This document shows positions 52,576 through 62,207 of a stretch of DNA of 64,000 nt, piece by piece. Below the pieces are notes generated by a model that was given only the letters and a program-made list of their open reading frames with translations, made no database searches and had not been told where the DNA came from. The stretch is from JAHEJE01 sp965216335 (GTDB lineage: Bacteria > Pseudomonadota > Alphaproteobacteria > Rhizobiales > Aestuariivirgaceae), in NCBI GenBank assembly GCA_965216335.1, contig OZ244154.1, positions 2,914,001 through 2,978,000 on the forward strand, written 5' to 3'. Both the position numbers and the translations under genes were made by a program. The number at the start of each line of letters is the position of its first letter. Within the stretch, counting starts at the first letter, position 1.

Positions 52576-53196
52576 TCAGCAGAAACCCGATTTACGCAGG
52601 GCGTCGTAGGCCTGGATGATTTCGCGCAGCTTTTCCTCATTTGCCCGGCTGCCGCCATTGGCATCGGGATGCAGACGCTTGACGAGTTTCTTGTACTGCA
52701 GCTTGACCTTATCGCCGTTGGCGGTTTCATCCAGGCCAAGAGCATGCAAGTGCTTGATTTCGCTCGTTCGGACGCTGCGTTGCGGCCGGGCGTGGTGCGT
52801 GCCGCGTTCACCTTCGCCCAGGACATCAAAGGGATCGGCAAACGTTTCCGCTCTCTTGCCGGCGCCACCGGAGCGCAGGCGTCCGCCATTGTGCGTCGCC
52901 CATGAATTCTGCCCGAGTTTCCAGGTCGGCCGGTGGCCGGTCTTGTCGCGTTTTTGCCAGTCTTGGACCTCAGGGTCCTTCATGCCGCTGAAGTAATTGT
53001 AGCCCTTGTTGTACTCGCGCACGTGCTCAAGGCAGAAATAGTGATAGTCGCCTTCTCTGTCGCGACCCTTTGGCGCCGGGTGCTTGCCGGGTGCGGTGCA
53101 GTCGGGCCATTCACATTGCGGCCCCTTCCTGCGCAGCAACCGGTCCTGTTCGGGCTTTACGCGGATCCGGTCGAAGTATTTCGAATCAAGCTTCAT
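52576..53196 (-). CDS. J-domain (DnaJ-like) protein
   Basis: A 206-residue protein with a C-terminal J domain: HALGLDETANGDKVKLQYKKLVKRLHPDANGG, with the HPD tripeptide that stimulates Hsp70 ATPase. The N-terminal two thirds contain four cysteines/histidines (CEWPDCTAPGKH, FCLEH) that could bind zinc. This architecture next to cobS is conserved in alphaproteobacteria. The specific client is unknown. Confidence 0.9.
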   Translation of the reverse strand: MKLDSKYFDRIRVKPEQDRLLRRKGPQCEWPDCTAPGKHPAPKGRDREGDYHYFCLEHVREYNKGYNYFSGMKDPEVQDWQKRDKTGHRPTWKLGQNSWATHNGGRLRSGGAGKRAETFADPFDVLGEGERGTHHARPQRSVRTSEIKHLHALGLDETANGDKVKLQYKKLVKRLHPDANGGSRANEEKLREIIQAYDALRKSGFC

Positions 53197-53339
53197 GATG
53201 TGAGGCTACGGCCATCCCGGTTAACGGACTGCCTTAAGAGGCCTGCAAAAAAGGCCTGCAAAATGCAGAACACTGGACTTTACACAATTGTCACGTCACA
53301 AATGAGGCAATCTTCGCCTGACTGTTGTATGAGGACATC

Positions 53340-53609
53340 ATGTCGCTGGGCCTTGTGGGAAAAACCATCGAGCGCAAACTGATCGAAGCATTCGAGCCGC
53401 TGGCGTTGAGCGTGGTTGACGAGTCGGCCAAGCACGCCGGCCATGCAGGCGCCCGCCCCGAAGGTGAAACGCATTTTAGGGTCGATGTCGTATCGAATGC
53501 CTTCTCAGGCAAGTCGCGCATCGAATGCCATCGTATGATCAATACTCTCCTGCAAGCCGAACTGGCTGACCGGGTGCATGCGCTGGCCATCTCCGCCAAG
53601 GCACCATGA
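53340..53609 (+). CDS. bolA: BolA family protein
   Basis: An 89-residue BolA-type protein with the FxGKSRIECHRMINTLL signature containing the conserved His. BolA proteins bind Fe-S clusters with monothiol glutaredoxins or act in stress regulation. ATG 53340 has GAGGAC just upstream. Divergent from the dnaJ-like gene across 143 bases. Confidence 0.93.
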   Translation: MSLGLVGKTIERKLIEAFEPLALSVVDESAKHAGHAGARPEGETHFRVDVVSNAFSGKSRIECHRMINTLLQAELADRVHALAISAKAP

Positions 53610-53626
53610 TAAGGACGAGATAGCGA

Positions 53627-54916
53627 TCAGACCACCGTCCGCCGCCTCGGTGCTGACAGAGGGCTAACCTTGAGCGTAGTGATCTGGTTACGGTCCTTTT
53701 CCAGCACCTCAAAGCGAAATCCGTGGAATGTGAAAGCCTGGCCGACATCCGGAATCATCTGGCTTTCGTGGATGACGAGGCCGGCCACAGTCGTTGCTTC
53801 GTCATCTGGCAGCTGCCAGTCGTAAAGCCGATTGAGATCGCGAACCGGAGTGGCACCTTCGACAATAAATGCCCCGGAGGCCTCGCGTTCAACTCCGGTG
53901 GCTTCGGTATCGTGTTCGTCTGCGATCTGGCCGACAATCTCTTCCAGAATATCTTCAAGCGTCACCAGGCCCATGACCTCGCCGTATTCGTCCACAACGA
54001 TCGCAAAATGCGTCTTGCGCCGCAAAAAGGCATTGAGCTGGTCGGGGACAGGGGTGGTGTCCGGAACGAACCAGGGTGGCGTAATAATGTCGGCGATGTT
54101 GATTTGCGAGGCATCGCCCTTGTTGTGTTGCAGCGCCGCAAGCAAATCCTTGGCGTGCAGGATGCCGACGATGTTGTCCGTGTCGTCCCGCCATACCGGA
54201 ACCCGGGTGAACCCGCTTGTCAGTATGTTGGCAATGACTTCGTTGGCCGGCAGGCTGGCCTCGATCAGGTGCATCTTGGTCCGGTGCACCATGACGTCGG
54301 AGATTTCAAGCTCGCGCAGGTCAAGGATGCCGCCTAGCATGTCGCGGTCGCGCTTGACAACCGCGCCCTGTTGATGATGCAGGTCAATAGCGCCGCGCAA
54401 CTCGTCATGGGCTGACAGGACATTGTCGGCGCCGGACGTGTCGAAGCCGAGCATCTGCATGGTATGGCGGACAATGAAGCCGACCCCCATGACGATCGGG
54501 GCGAGGACCGCCACCAGAACCTTGACCACCGGCGCCACCAGCAATGCCACCCTGTCCGGTTTGATGATGGCGTAGGTCTTGGGCATGACCTCGCCGAACA
54601 CGAGTACAAGTGCGGTCATGACGAATGTCGCGTAAACCACGCCGGTATCGCCGAACAACTTGACGAACAGGCTGGTGGCCAATGCCGATGCGAGAATGTT
54701 GACAAGGTTGTTGCCGAGCAGGATGGCGCCGATCAGCCGTTCGGGAACGGCCACAAGCTGTTCAAGGATCAGCGCACGTTTGTCGCCACGCCGCGCCAAC
54801 TCGTGGATGCGCGCCCGCGATGTCGCGGTCATCGCCGTCTCGGTGCCGGAAAAAAATGCCGACAGAAACAGCAGGCCGATCACGGCGCCGGCGATGATCC
54901 CAAGTCCGGTAGTCAT
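53627..54916 (-). CDS. HlyC/CorC family CNNM-type transporter
   Basis: A 429-residue protein. A DUF21/CNNM membrane domain (about 1-140, with SAFFSGTETAMTATSRARIHEL) is followed by a CBS pair (about 205-325, including HFAIVVDEYGEVMGLVTLEDILEEIVG) and a C-terminal CorC_HlyC domain (WQLPDDEATTVAGLVIHESQMIPDVGQAF). Members are linked to magnesium/cobalt efflux or resistance. The ATG overlaps the aroB stop (ATGA). Confidence 0.93.
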   Translation of the reverse strand: MTTGLGIIAGAVIGLLFLSAFFSGTETAMTATSRARIHELARRGDKRALILEQLVAVPERLIGAILLGNNLVNILASALATSLFVKLFGDTGVVYATFVMTALVLVFGEVMPKTYAIIKPDRVALLVAPVVKVLVAVLAPIVMGVGFIVRHTMQMLGFDTSGADNVLSAHDELRGAIDLHHQQGAVVKRDRDMLGGILDLRELEISDVMVHRTKMHLIEASLPANEVIANILTSGFTRVPVWRDDTDNIVGILHAKDLLAALQHNKGDASQINIADIITPPWFVPDTTPVPDQLNAFLRRKTHFAIVVDEYGEVMGLVTLEDILEEIVGQIADEHDTEATGVEREASGAFIVEGATPVRDLNRLYDWQLPDDEATTVAGLVIHESQMIPDVGQAFTFHGFRFEVLEKDRNQITTLKVSPLSAPRRRTVV

Positions 54917-56058
54917 TGGTTGTTGAGCTCACTTTCCAGAAATTCCAAGACATCGCGTTCGTCGATGTCCCGGGCAACGAAGGCCTGACCGATGTCGCGC
55001 ACCAGAATGAACACCAGCTTGCCGGCTTCAGCCTTCTTGTCCTGACGCACGATGTTCAACAAATCGGCCGCGCCGGGCAACGGGCCCGAAACCTGGCCGA
55101 CAGCGACCGGAAGTCCCATGGCGCTCAGATGGGCGGCGGCGCGGTCCGCGCTCCCGTGCGGGCAAAGGCCGAGACGTTCGGAAAACCTGAACGCCATCAC
55201 CATGCCGACGGACACCGCTTCACCGTGCAGCAGGCGTTGCGAGTATCCGGTCGCCGCCTCCAGGGCGTGGCCGAATGTATGTCCAAGATTGAGCAGCGCA
55301 CGCTCACCGGCCTCGCGCTCGTCGCGCGCAACAATTCCGGCCTTTGCCTGACAACTGGTCTCGATGGCCCGCATTCGCGCCTGCATGTCTCCGGCGCGCA
55401 GGTTTTCGCCATTGTTCTCGAGCCAGTCGAAAAACCCAGCATCGCCGAGCAGACCGTATTTCGCAACTTCGGCATAACCGGCGGCAAACTCGCGCGCCGG
55501 CAGGGTATCCAGCAGGCCGGTATCGGCGATCACGCTCACCGGCTGATGAAATGCGCCGATGAGATTCTTGCCAAGACCGGAATTGATACCGGTCTTGCCG
55601 CCAACCGAGGAATCCACCTGCGCCAACAGGCTGGTCGGGATCTGTATGAAGTCGACGCCGCGGCGTAGGATGGCAGCAGCAAATCCCGTAAGATCGCCGA
55701 TCACGCCGCCACCAAATGCGATGATCCTGTCACGCCGTTCAATGCCCGCGTCCAGCAAGGCATCGCATACGCGTTCCAGCTGCGCGAAACTCTTGGTGGC
55801 CTCGCCTGCGGGACAGACAATGGAGGTCGCCCGAATACCGGCGCGCTCAAGTGATGCGGTCAATGTGCCGAGATGCAACGCGGCCAGATTCTCATCCGTG
55901 ACAATTGCGGTAACAGGACGGGCAAGATGAGGTGCGATCAGTTCTCCTGCATCGACCAACAGGTTGGAGCCGATACGGATTTCATAAGACCGCTCACCCA
56001 ACTCGACCGGCACGGTTATGCTGTCCGTGCCGGCGCAACTGGCATCATGACCGCTCAT
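54913..56058 (-). CDS. aroB: 3-dehydroquinate synthase
   Basis: A 381-residue enzyme forming 3-dehydroquinate from DAHP with NAD+ and a metal. GGGVIGDLTGFAAAI, IPTSLLAQVDSSVGGKTGIN and LNLGHTFGHALEA are the diagnostic NAD-, substrate- and metal-binding motifs. ATG 56058 follows GGAGGGG and overlaps the aroK end by 14 bases. Operon aroK-aroB-corC-like. Confidence 0.97.
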   Translation of the reverse strand: MSGHDASCAGTDSITVPVELGERSYEIRIGSNLLVDAGELIAPHLARPVTAIVTDENLAALHLGTLTASLERAGIRATSIVCPAGEATKSFAQLERVCDALLDAGIERRDRIIAFGGGVIGDLTGFAAAILRRGVDFIQIPTSLLAQVDSSVGGKTGINSGLGKNLIGAFHQPVSVIADTGLLDTLPAREFAAGYAEVAKYGLLGDAGFFDWLENNGENLRAGDMQARMRAIETSCQAKAGIVARDEREAGERALLNLGHTFGHALEAATGYSQRLLHGEAVSVGMVMAFRFSERLGLCPHGSADRAAAHLSAMGLPVAVGQVSGPLPGAADLLNIVRQDKKAEAGKLVFILVRDIGQAFVARDIDERDVLEFLESELNNQ

Positions 56059-56629
56059 CGTGTGCCCCTCCACTACCACTTAAGGCATTCAAGACGTCAT
56101 CGACAATGCGGGCATGTGGCACATCACGGCTTTCGATCGTGATGTCCGCTTCAGCGTAAACAGGATACCGGGTCTCGATTAGACCGCGCATCACGGCCTC
56201 GGGATCGGGGGTCTGCAGCAAAGGCCGGTGTGACTTGCGCCGCACGCGTTTCATCAGCAATGGCAGATCCGCCTTCAACCACACTGAAACGGCCCCCCGC
56301 TTGATCTTGCAGCGCGTGTCGTCGCTCATGAACGCGCCACCTCCGGTGGCCAAAACCTTCTGGCCTTCATCAAGCAATCTGGAAATGACCCGGCTTTCCC
56401 CGCTGCGGAAGTAGTCCTCGCCGTGTTCTTCGAAAATTTCCTGGATGGTCATGTCCGCGGCCCGCTCGATTTCCTTGTCGGCATCGGCAAATGCCAGGCC
56501 GAGACGTTGCGCAAGCCGGCGGCCAATGGTTGTCTTGCCCGCTCCCATCAGCCCGACAAGCACCACCGGCCGGCCGCCGAGGCGGTCCAGGACGTCTTGG
56601 TTCTTGTGCCGTGCCGCCGGCTGACTCAC
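56045..56629 (-). CDS. aroK: Shikimate kinase
   Basis: A 194-residue shikimate kinase. P-loop GLMGAGKTT, shikimate-binding DADKEIER, FRSGESRV and TGGGAFM, and the lid region RKSHRPLLQT are present. Normal for the family, with a slightly long N-terminus usual in alphaproteobacteria. First gene of the operon with aroB. Confidence 0.97.
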   Translation of the reverse strand: MSQPAARHKNQDVLDRLGGRPVVLVGLMGAGKTTIGRRLAQRLGLAFADADKEIERAADMTIQEIFEEHGEDYFRSGESRVISRLLDEGQKVLATGGGAFMSDDTRCKIKRGAVSVWLKADLPLLMKRVRRKSHRPLLQTPDPEAVMRGLIETRYPVYAEADITIESRDVPHARIVDDVLNALSGSGGAHDERS

Positions 56630-56683
56630 GTATCGGACTCCAGTGTCTTTGGTGGTTGTTCTGGCCGGGTTTTATCGATCTTG

Positions 56684-56926
56684 ATGGCCATGGGCAAAGA
56701 TTTTCCGCGAAGCCGCATTTACACGGGCAAACCCGGCGGGCAGAATGCCGCAAAGCAAATCAATGCGTTGAAAGGGGCAAGGCGCGTGCCGGACAGCCTG
56801 CGTTTTCTGTTGGTATTGGCCGTTTTGGCCGCGGTGGGCTATGGAGCCGTTTGGGGCCTGGCGGCATTCCCACCCGAGGCGACCGAGATCGTCAAGCCAC
56901 TGCCCAACTCGCGGTTTGATGAATAA
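56684..56926 (+). CDS. Small single-helix membrane protein, conserved upstream of xerD
   Basis: An 80-residue protein. After a basic N-terminal part (RIYTGKPGGQNAAKQINALK) it has one membrane helix (SLRFLLVLAVLAAVGYGAVWGLAAF) and a proline-rich end (PPEATEIVKPLP). Similar small proteins occur before xerD in alphaproteobacteria as far as I know. Function unknown. ATG 56684 or 56690. Confidence 0.65.
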   Translation: MAMGKDFPRSRIYTGKPGGQNAAKQINALKGARRVPDSLRFLLVLAVLAAVGYGAVWGLAAFPPEATEIVKPLPNSRFDE

Positions 56927-56964
56927 GACTAGGGTCTCGACCCTAGGCCCCGTTGAGAGGCACG

Positions 56965-57918
56965 ATGGCCGCCGACCAGCACCTGATTGACAGTTTTCTA
57001 GAAATGATGAGCGCAGAACGCGGTGCGCGGCCCAACACATTGTCGGCCTACCGACGTGACCTCGCCGACTACCTCGAACATCTCTCGCAGCTCAGCACAA
57101 GGCTCGCAGATGTTTCTACAGACGACATCCGCACCTACATGCGCGGATTGGACCTGCAGGGATTGGCGACGTCGACGGCTGCGCGGCGGCTGTCGTCCCT
57201 GCGCCAGCTGCATACTTTCCTGTTCGCCGAAGGCTATGCGCAAGCAAACCCGGCAACAGTGATCGATGCCCCCAAAGCAGCCCGACCACTGCCGAAATTC
57301 CTGTCGCAACAGCAGGTCGACAAACTGATCGAAACGGCCCGAGACGCCATGCGCACAAGCAGCAACCCGGCTAAGAAGATCAAGACTGCAAGGATGCGGT
57401 GCTTGATTGAATTGCTCTATGCCACCGGCCTGAGGGTTTCGGAACTTGTCAGCCTCAGCGTCGCGAGCGTCACGGGCGATGACCGGTTCGTTCTGGTCAG
57501 CGGCAAGGGCGGGCGCGAGCGGCTGGTGCCGCTATCCAACGAAGCGCGAAATGCCGTCGCGGATTATCTTGATGCCTGCACGGCGGGCGACAGCCCGGTC
57601 GATGGACCTGATGGGCGCTGGCTGTTCCCGGGCCGCGGTTCGCAGGGGCATTTGACCCGGCAGCATTTTGCGATGGAGCTGAAGGCGCTGGCAGCCACCG
57701 CGGGTTTGCCGAGTGCCGCGGTATCGCCGCACGTGCTGCGCCATGCCTTTGCCAGCCACCTGCTGGCCGGCGGCGCCGACTTGCGCGCGGTGCAGCAGAT
57801 GCTGGGCCATGCCGACATATCGACAACCCAGATTTACACGCATGTGCTAGCCGAGCGGCTCAAACAAATTGTGGAAACCCACCATCCGTTATCGGAAAAT
57901 CGCATGCCGAACAGTTGA
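56965..57918 (+). CDS. xerD: Tyrosine recombinase XerD
   Basis: A 317-residue tyrosine recombinase. The N-terminal SAM-like domain (about 1-105) is followed by the catalytic domain with Arg in ATGLRVSEL, Lys in SGKGGRERLVPL, HVLRHAFASHLL, the second His in LGHADISTTQIYTHV and the nucleophile Tyr in the same stretch. It resolves chromosome dimers at dif with XerC. The length and single housekeeping context favour XerD over a phage integrase. ATG 56965 has GAGAGG upstream. Confidence 0.93.
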   Translation: MAADQHLIDSFLEMMSAERGARPNTLSAYRRDLADYLEHLSQLSTRLADVSTDDIRTYMRGLDLQGLATSTAARRLSSLRQLHTFLFAEGYAQANPATVIDAPKAARPLPKFLSQQQVDKLIETARDAMRTSSNPAKKIKTARMRCLIELLYATGLRVSELVSLSVASVTGDDRFVLVSGKGGRERLVPLSNEARNAVADYLDACTAGDSPVDGPDGRWLFPGRGSQGHLTRQHFAMELKALAATAGLPSAAVSPHVLRHAFASHLLAGGADLRAVQQMLGHADISTTQIYTHVLAERLKQIVETHHPLSENRMPNS

Positions 57919-57980
57919 CTCAGACCCCTGCGATAGCCAATTTGCGGCGAGCACAAACCGGGGGACCTATCGGGTCAAGC

Positions 57981-58934
57981 ATGAAGCACTATCTCGAATT
58001 TGAGGATCAGGTCGCCGAGATCGAAGGCCGGGTCGCCGAACTCAGGGCAATCGCCCAGAAAGACGAAGGCGAAACGCTGGATGAGGAAATCGGCCGGCTG
58101 GAAAAGCGGGCCAGAAAGTCGCTGAAGGATCTGTATCAAAGGCTCGAGCCCTGGCACAAGGCGATGGTTGCCCGGCACCCCGAACGTCCGCACTGCATCG
58201 ATTATATCAATGCGCTGATCACAGACTTCACCCCGCTGGCCGGTGACCGGAAATTCGCAGAAGACCACGCAATCGTCGGCGGCATGGGCCGGTTCAATGG
58301 TGAGCCTGTCATGATTCTCGGCCAGGAGAAGGGTCACGACACCCAGTCGCGCCTAAAGCGCAATTTCGGCATGGCACGGCCGGAAGGATACCGCAAGGCG
58401 GTGCGCCTGATGGAGCTGGCGGAACGGTATGCGCTGCCGGTGATCAGTTTTATCGACACCGCCGGCGCCTATCCGGGCATCGGGGCGGAGGAGCGCGGCC
58501 AGGCTGAAGCCATTGCCCGGTCTACCGATTGCTGCATGGGGCTCAATGTACCTCTGATATCGGTCATCGTCGGTGAAGGCGGCTCGGGCGGCGCGATCGC
58601 CATCGCCACCGCCAATGCCGTGCTGATGCTGGAGCATGCGATCTACAGCGTCATCTCGCCGGAAGGTGCGGCATCGATCCTGTGGCGCGACTCCTCAAAG
58701 GCCAAGGAAGCCGCCACGGCGATGAAGATCACCGCCCAGGATCTCATCAAGCTGCACATCGTCGACGAAATCATTCCCGAACCGCTGGGCGGCGCCCATC
58801 GCGACCGTGAAGAAGTCATAGAGCGGACGGGAGCTGCCATCGGCGAGGCGCTGCTGCAGTTCAAGCACATGACCGGCGATGAACTGCGGCGCCACCGGCG
58901 CGAGAAATTCCTGGCCATCGGTCGCAACATCTGA
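57981..58934 (+). CDS. accA: Acetyl-CoA carboxylase carboxyltransferase subunit alpha
   Basis: A 317-residue carboxyltransferase alpha subunit that transfers the carboxyl group from biotin to acetyl-CoA together with AccD. GQEKGHDTQSRLKRNFGM, FIDTAGAYPGIGAEERGQAEAIA and GEGGSGGAIAIA form the acyl-CoA/carboxybiotin site. ATG 57981 matches the usual MKHYLEFE start. It lies 63 bases after xerD. Confidence 0.97.
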   Translation: MKHYLEFEDQVAEIEGRVAELRAIAQKDEGETLDEEIGRLEKRARKSLKDLYQRLEPWHKAMVARHPERPHCIDYINALITDFTPLAGDRKFAEDHAIVGGMGRFNGEPVMILGQEKGHDTQSRLKRNFGMARPEGYRKAVRLMELAERYALPVISFIDTAGAYPGIGAEERGQAEAIARSTDCCMGLNVPLISVIVGEGGSGGAIAIATANAVLMLEHAIYSVISPEGAASILWRDSSKAKEAATAMKITAQDLIKLHIVDEIIPEPLGGAHRDREEVIERTGAAIGEALLQFKHMTGDELRRHRREKFLAIGRNI

Positions 58935-59023
58935 CGGCGCCGGCCGCGATTATCGTTAACGCCGCATTACGAAAGTTGCTGCAAACTGCACCAAGTGAGT
59001 GAGTGCTTGAGTGTGTTTGTGTG

Positions 59024-59767
59024 ATGCTGCGTAAACTGTTTGTCTTTGCCTGTCTGGCATTTGCCCTGTCGGCCTGTCTGACCCATCGCTCCATGGAGCC
59101 GTTGCCGGAAGACACCAAGGCCGAGCTGGCTTCGATGGGCCTCAGGCTCGGCGCCCCTCTCTACATTCGCGCGTTCAAGCAGGAAAACCAGATGGAAGTC
59201 TGGATGCAGAACGCCTCCGGCCGCTACACGCTGTTCCGCCGCTACCGGATTTGCAACTGGTCCGGCAAACTTGGGCCCAAATTGCGCGAGGGCGACAAGC
59301 AGGCGCCGGAAGGCTTTTATGTGGTCAATGCCCGCCAGATGAATCCGAATTCGAAGCACTATCTGTCGTTCAACATCGGATACCCGAATGCCTACGACAA
59401 GGCTCATGGCCGCACCGGCAAGCATCTCATGGTGCATGGCGGTTGCTCATCGTCCGGATGCTACGCGATCACCGATGAAGCGGTGAAGGAGGTCTATATA
59501 CTGGCCCGGGAGGCCTTCAAGGCAGGCCAGCGCGACTTTCCGGTCCACGCCTTTCCGTTCCACATGACCCATGAACGCCTGCAGCACTTCCAGGGCCATC
59601 GGTGGCATGCCTTCTGGACCAACCTGAAAGAAGGTTATGACCTCTTCGAGGCGACCCGGGTTCCGCCGCATGTCGGCCATGATGGCGGTCTGTACGTGTT
59701 CACCGACGGAACGGTCTCGCCGACCATCATTGCGGCGGCAGGCGCCGAGCCGATCACCGGCTGGTGA
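59024..59767 (+). CDS. L,D-transpeptidase family (YafK-like) lipoprotein
   Basis: A 247-residue protein with a lipoprotein signal (LAFALSAC lipobox, Cys about 18). The YkuD catalytic motif is HLMVHGGCSSSGCYAITD, with the nucleophile Cys in SSGCYA. It resembles YafK/DpaA-type proteins that cut or form L,D-crosslinks or detach bound lipoprotein. ATG 59024 is weakly supported by ribosome binding, but the signal peptide confirms it. Confidence 0.88.
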   Translation: MLRKLFVFACLAFALSACLTHRSMEPLPEDTKAELASMGLRLGAPLYIRAFKQENQMEVWMQNASGRYTLFRRYRICNWSGKLGPKLREGDKQAPEGFYVVNARQMNPNSKHYLSFNIGYPNAYDKAHGRTGKHLMVHGGCSSSGCYAITDEAVKEVYILAREAFKAGQRDFPVHAFPFHMTHERLQHFQGHRWHAFWTNLKEGYDLFEATRVPPHVGHDGGLYVFTDGTVSPTIIAAAGAEPITGW

Positions 59768-59786
59768 CGGGGTTGCGCAGAATCGG

Positions 59787-61562
59787 CTACAGCGGCCAGA
59801 AGACCAGGATCAGCGGTGTTGCCACGGCCACGATAATGACTTCCAGCAACAGCCCGAGCCGCCAATAGTCGCCGAACCTGTAGCCGCCGGGGCCCATGAT
59901 GATGGTGTTGTTCTTGTGGCCGATCGGCGTCAGGAAGGCACATGATGCCCCTACCGCAACGGCCATCAGCATGGCATCAGGATTGACGCTCAGCCGGTTG
60001 GCGATGTCGACCGCCACCGGAGCGGCAATCAACACGGTGGCGACATTGTTCAGGACATCCGACAGGGTCATGGTGACGACCATGATCAGCACCAGAACGG
60101 CGACGGCCGGCAACCCTTCGGTGAGGTAGAGGATTGCGTCGGCAATGTGCGCCGTGCCGCCGGAGCTTTCCAGGGCCGCGCCGATGGGGATCAGCGAGGC
60201 GAGAAGCACGATGACCGACCATTCGATCGAATCATAGATCTGCGACAGCGAGATCATGTTGAGCAGCACGTAGATCACCACACAGGCGCCAAGGGCGACC
60301 GGCAGGTAGACCACACCGAAGCTTGCCAGGATGATGGCGAGCGCGAAGATGGCGATCGACAGCCATGCCTTTTCGCGCTGAGTGACTTGCAGGCCGCGTT
60401 CAGCCAGTGGCATGGCGCCCAACCAGTGCACGACATCGGCGATCTGGTCCTGCGGTCCCATCAGCAGCAAAACGTCACCGGCCTTGATTTTGGCCCGGCG
60501 AACACGGTCGCGAAAGCGCCGGCCCTCGCGCGATATGCCCATCAGCATGACGCCGTGGCGATACAGCAGGCGCACATCCATCGCTGACCGGCGCTCGATG
60601 CGCGCGCCGGCCGGCACGACCGCTTCGACCATCGCCAGGGTGCCCGCCAGCGCGCCGGTGTGTTTGGCCGAGCTGGAGTAGCTGAGCTTAAGAGCGCCGG
60701 CAAACTGCTCGATTGCCTCTGGACCGGCTTCCACCACCAACACGTCGTTCTTTCTGATCTCCTCACCGGCGGCAAATCCCGGCAGGCGTTTGCCGCGCCG
60801 TATCAGGCCGAGGATCTGCACATCGTTTTCATCGCCCACCGGGAACAGATCGCGCACCGTCCGGCCGATCGCCAGGGATTTCTCGGGAACGCCGACCTCG
60901 ACGACATAACCCTCCAGATTGGCAAGGTCTTCGGGCGAGTTGTGCCCGGCGGGTTCAGCCGGAATCAGTCGCCAGCCGATGAGCGCGATGTACGCAATGC
61001 CCGCCACCGCACACCCCAGGCCGACGGGTGCGAAGTCGAACATGTTGTAGGATTCGCCCAAGGCGCCCTCGCGGAATTGCGCGATGACGATGTTGGTCGG
61101 CGTGCCGATCAGTGTCACCATGCCACCCAGGATGGTCGCGAACGACAAAGGCATCAGGGACAGGGCCGGCGACCGTTTTGCCTTGTTGGCGGCTTGCATG
61201 TCGACCGGCATAAGCAATGCCAGCGCGGCAACATTGTTCATGAAGCCCGACAAGGTTGCACCGATCCCCGCCATGGCGGTGATGTGCAGCCCGATACTCC
61301 GGTCGGAACTGATCAGATTGCGCGTCAGCAGCTCGATGGCACCAGATTGGGACAGGGCACGCGAAACGATCAGCACCAGCGCGATGATGATGACGGCCGA
61401 ATGGCCGAAGCCGGAAAACGCCTGATCCTTGGGCACAACACCAAGGATCAAACCCAGGGTCAGCGCACCAAAGGCCACGACGTCATATCTGTATCGCCCC
61501 CACAAGAGCAGGCCGAGCACGCCGGCCATGAGTGCAAACAGGATTATCTGGTCGGTCGTCAT
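59787..61562 (-). CDS. SLC13/DASS-type anion transporter with RCK_C domains
   Basis: A 591-residue carrier with two membrane halves separated by two soluble TrkA-C (RCK_C) domains at about 210-380. The transport motifs SGFMNNVAALALLMPV and VTLIGTPTNIVIAQF in the first half and NNVATVLIAAPVAV with TPIGHKNNTIIMGPGGY in the second are SNT/GTPTN-type, as in sulfate or dicarboxylate permeases. Likely a sodium-coupled anion symporter; the anion is not clear. AGGAGA precedes ATG 61562 very closely. Confidence 0.9.
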   Translation of the reverse strand: MTTDQIILFALMAGVLGLLLWGRYRYDVVAFGALTLGLILGVVPKDQAFSGFGHSAVIIIALVLIVSRALSQSGAIELLTRNLISSDRSIGLHITAMAGIGATLSGFMNNVAALALLMPVDMQAANKAKRSPALSLMPLSFATILGGMVTLIGTPTNIVIAQFREGALGESYNMFDFAPVGLGCAVAGIAYIALIGWRLIPAEPAGHNSPEDLANLEGYVVEVGVPEKSLAIGRTVRDLFPVGDENDVQILGLIRRGKRLPGFAAGEEIRKNDVLVVEAGPEAIEQFAGALKLSYSSSAKHTGALAGTLAMVEAVVPAGARIERRSAMDVRLLYRHGVMLMGISREGRRFRDRVRRAKIKAGDVLLLMGPQDQIADVVHWLGAMPLAERGLQVTQREKAWLSIAIFALAIILASFGVVYLPVALGACVVIYVLLNMISLSQIYDSIEWSVIVLLASLIPIGAALESSGGTAHIADAILYLTEGLPAVAVLVLIMVVTMTLSDVLNNVATVLIAAPVAVDIANRLSVNPDAMLMAVAVGASCAFLTPIGHKNNTIIMGPGGYRFGDYWRLGLLLEVIIVAVATPLILVFWPL

Positions 61563-61791
61563 TCTCCTGGCGCTGCCCCCTTTGCAGCAACTCGATGATC
61601 GACTCTTACCAGCAGATTCGATCCGTTTCAGCATTAACTGCTGCATGAGTTGACGAAGTTGTGCTATCGGGGACTCCAAATCAGATTTGAAGAAGCGGGG
61701 ATGTACCCGCAGAGCGTCGGTCTGGGATCCTGATCCTGGCGGTGCGCCAAAAGGGTGAGTTGGGGTCTGGGCCCTAAGGATAGGACGGTTG

Positions 61792-62193
61792 ATGATCGGA
61801 CTTGTCTTGGTTACGCATGGCGGCCTGGCCGCGGAGTTCAGAAGTGCACTGGAACATGTGGTTGGCCCTCAGGACGGCCTTGAGACCATTGCGATAGGTC
61901 CGGAGGACAATGTCGACAAGCGCCGCGGCGATGTCTTGTCGGCAATCGAGCGCGTCGATGCCGGCAATGGCGTGATCCTGCTGACCGACATGTTTGGCGG
62001 GACGCCGTCTAACCTGGCAATCTCTGTCATGGAGGGCGGCCAGATCGAGGTGATCGCCGGTGTCAATCTGCCGATGCTGATAAAGCTCGCCAGCATACGA
62101 GGGGAAGCCGACCTGGCCTCTGCGGTCGCCGAGGCGCAGGAGGCCGGCCGGAAGTACATTCACGTTGCCAGCAAGTTGCTCGGCAGGTCCTGA
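61792..62193 (+). CDS. PTS EIIA component, mannose family (regulatory)
   Basis: A 133-residue EIIA-Man-type protein. The phosphorylated His is in VTHGGLAAEF and LLTDMFGGTPSN is the second conserved block. No sugar permease genes are nearby; with HPr this is the incomplete regulatory PTS of alphaproteobacteria, which passes signals instead of sugars. It lies 14 bases before HPr. hprK, often upstream in relatives, is not here. Confidence 0.93.
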   Translation: MIGLVLVTHGGLAAEFRSALEHVVGPQDGLETIAIGPEDNVDKRRGDVLSAIERVDAGNGVILLTDMFGGTPSNLAISVMEGGQIEVIAGVNLPMLIKLASIRGEADLASAVAEAQEAGRKYIHVASKLLGRS

Positions 62194-62207
62194 TTTTTTC
62201 ACCCGCC

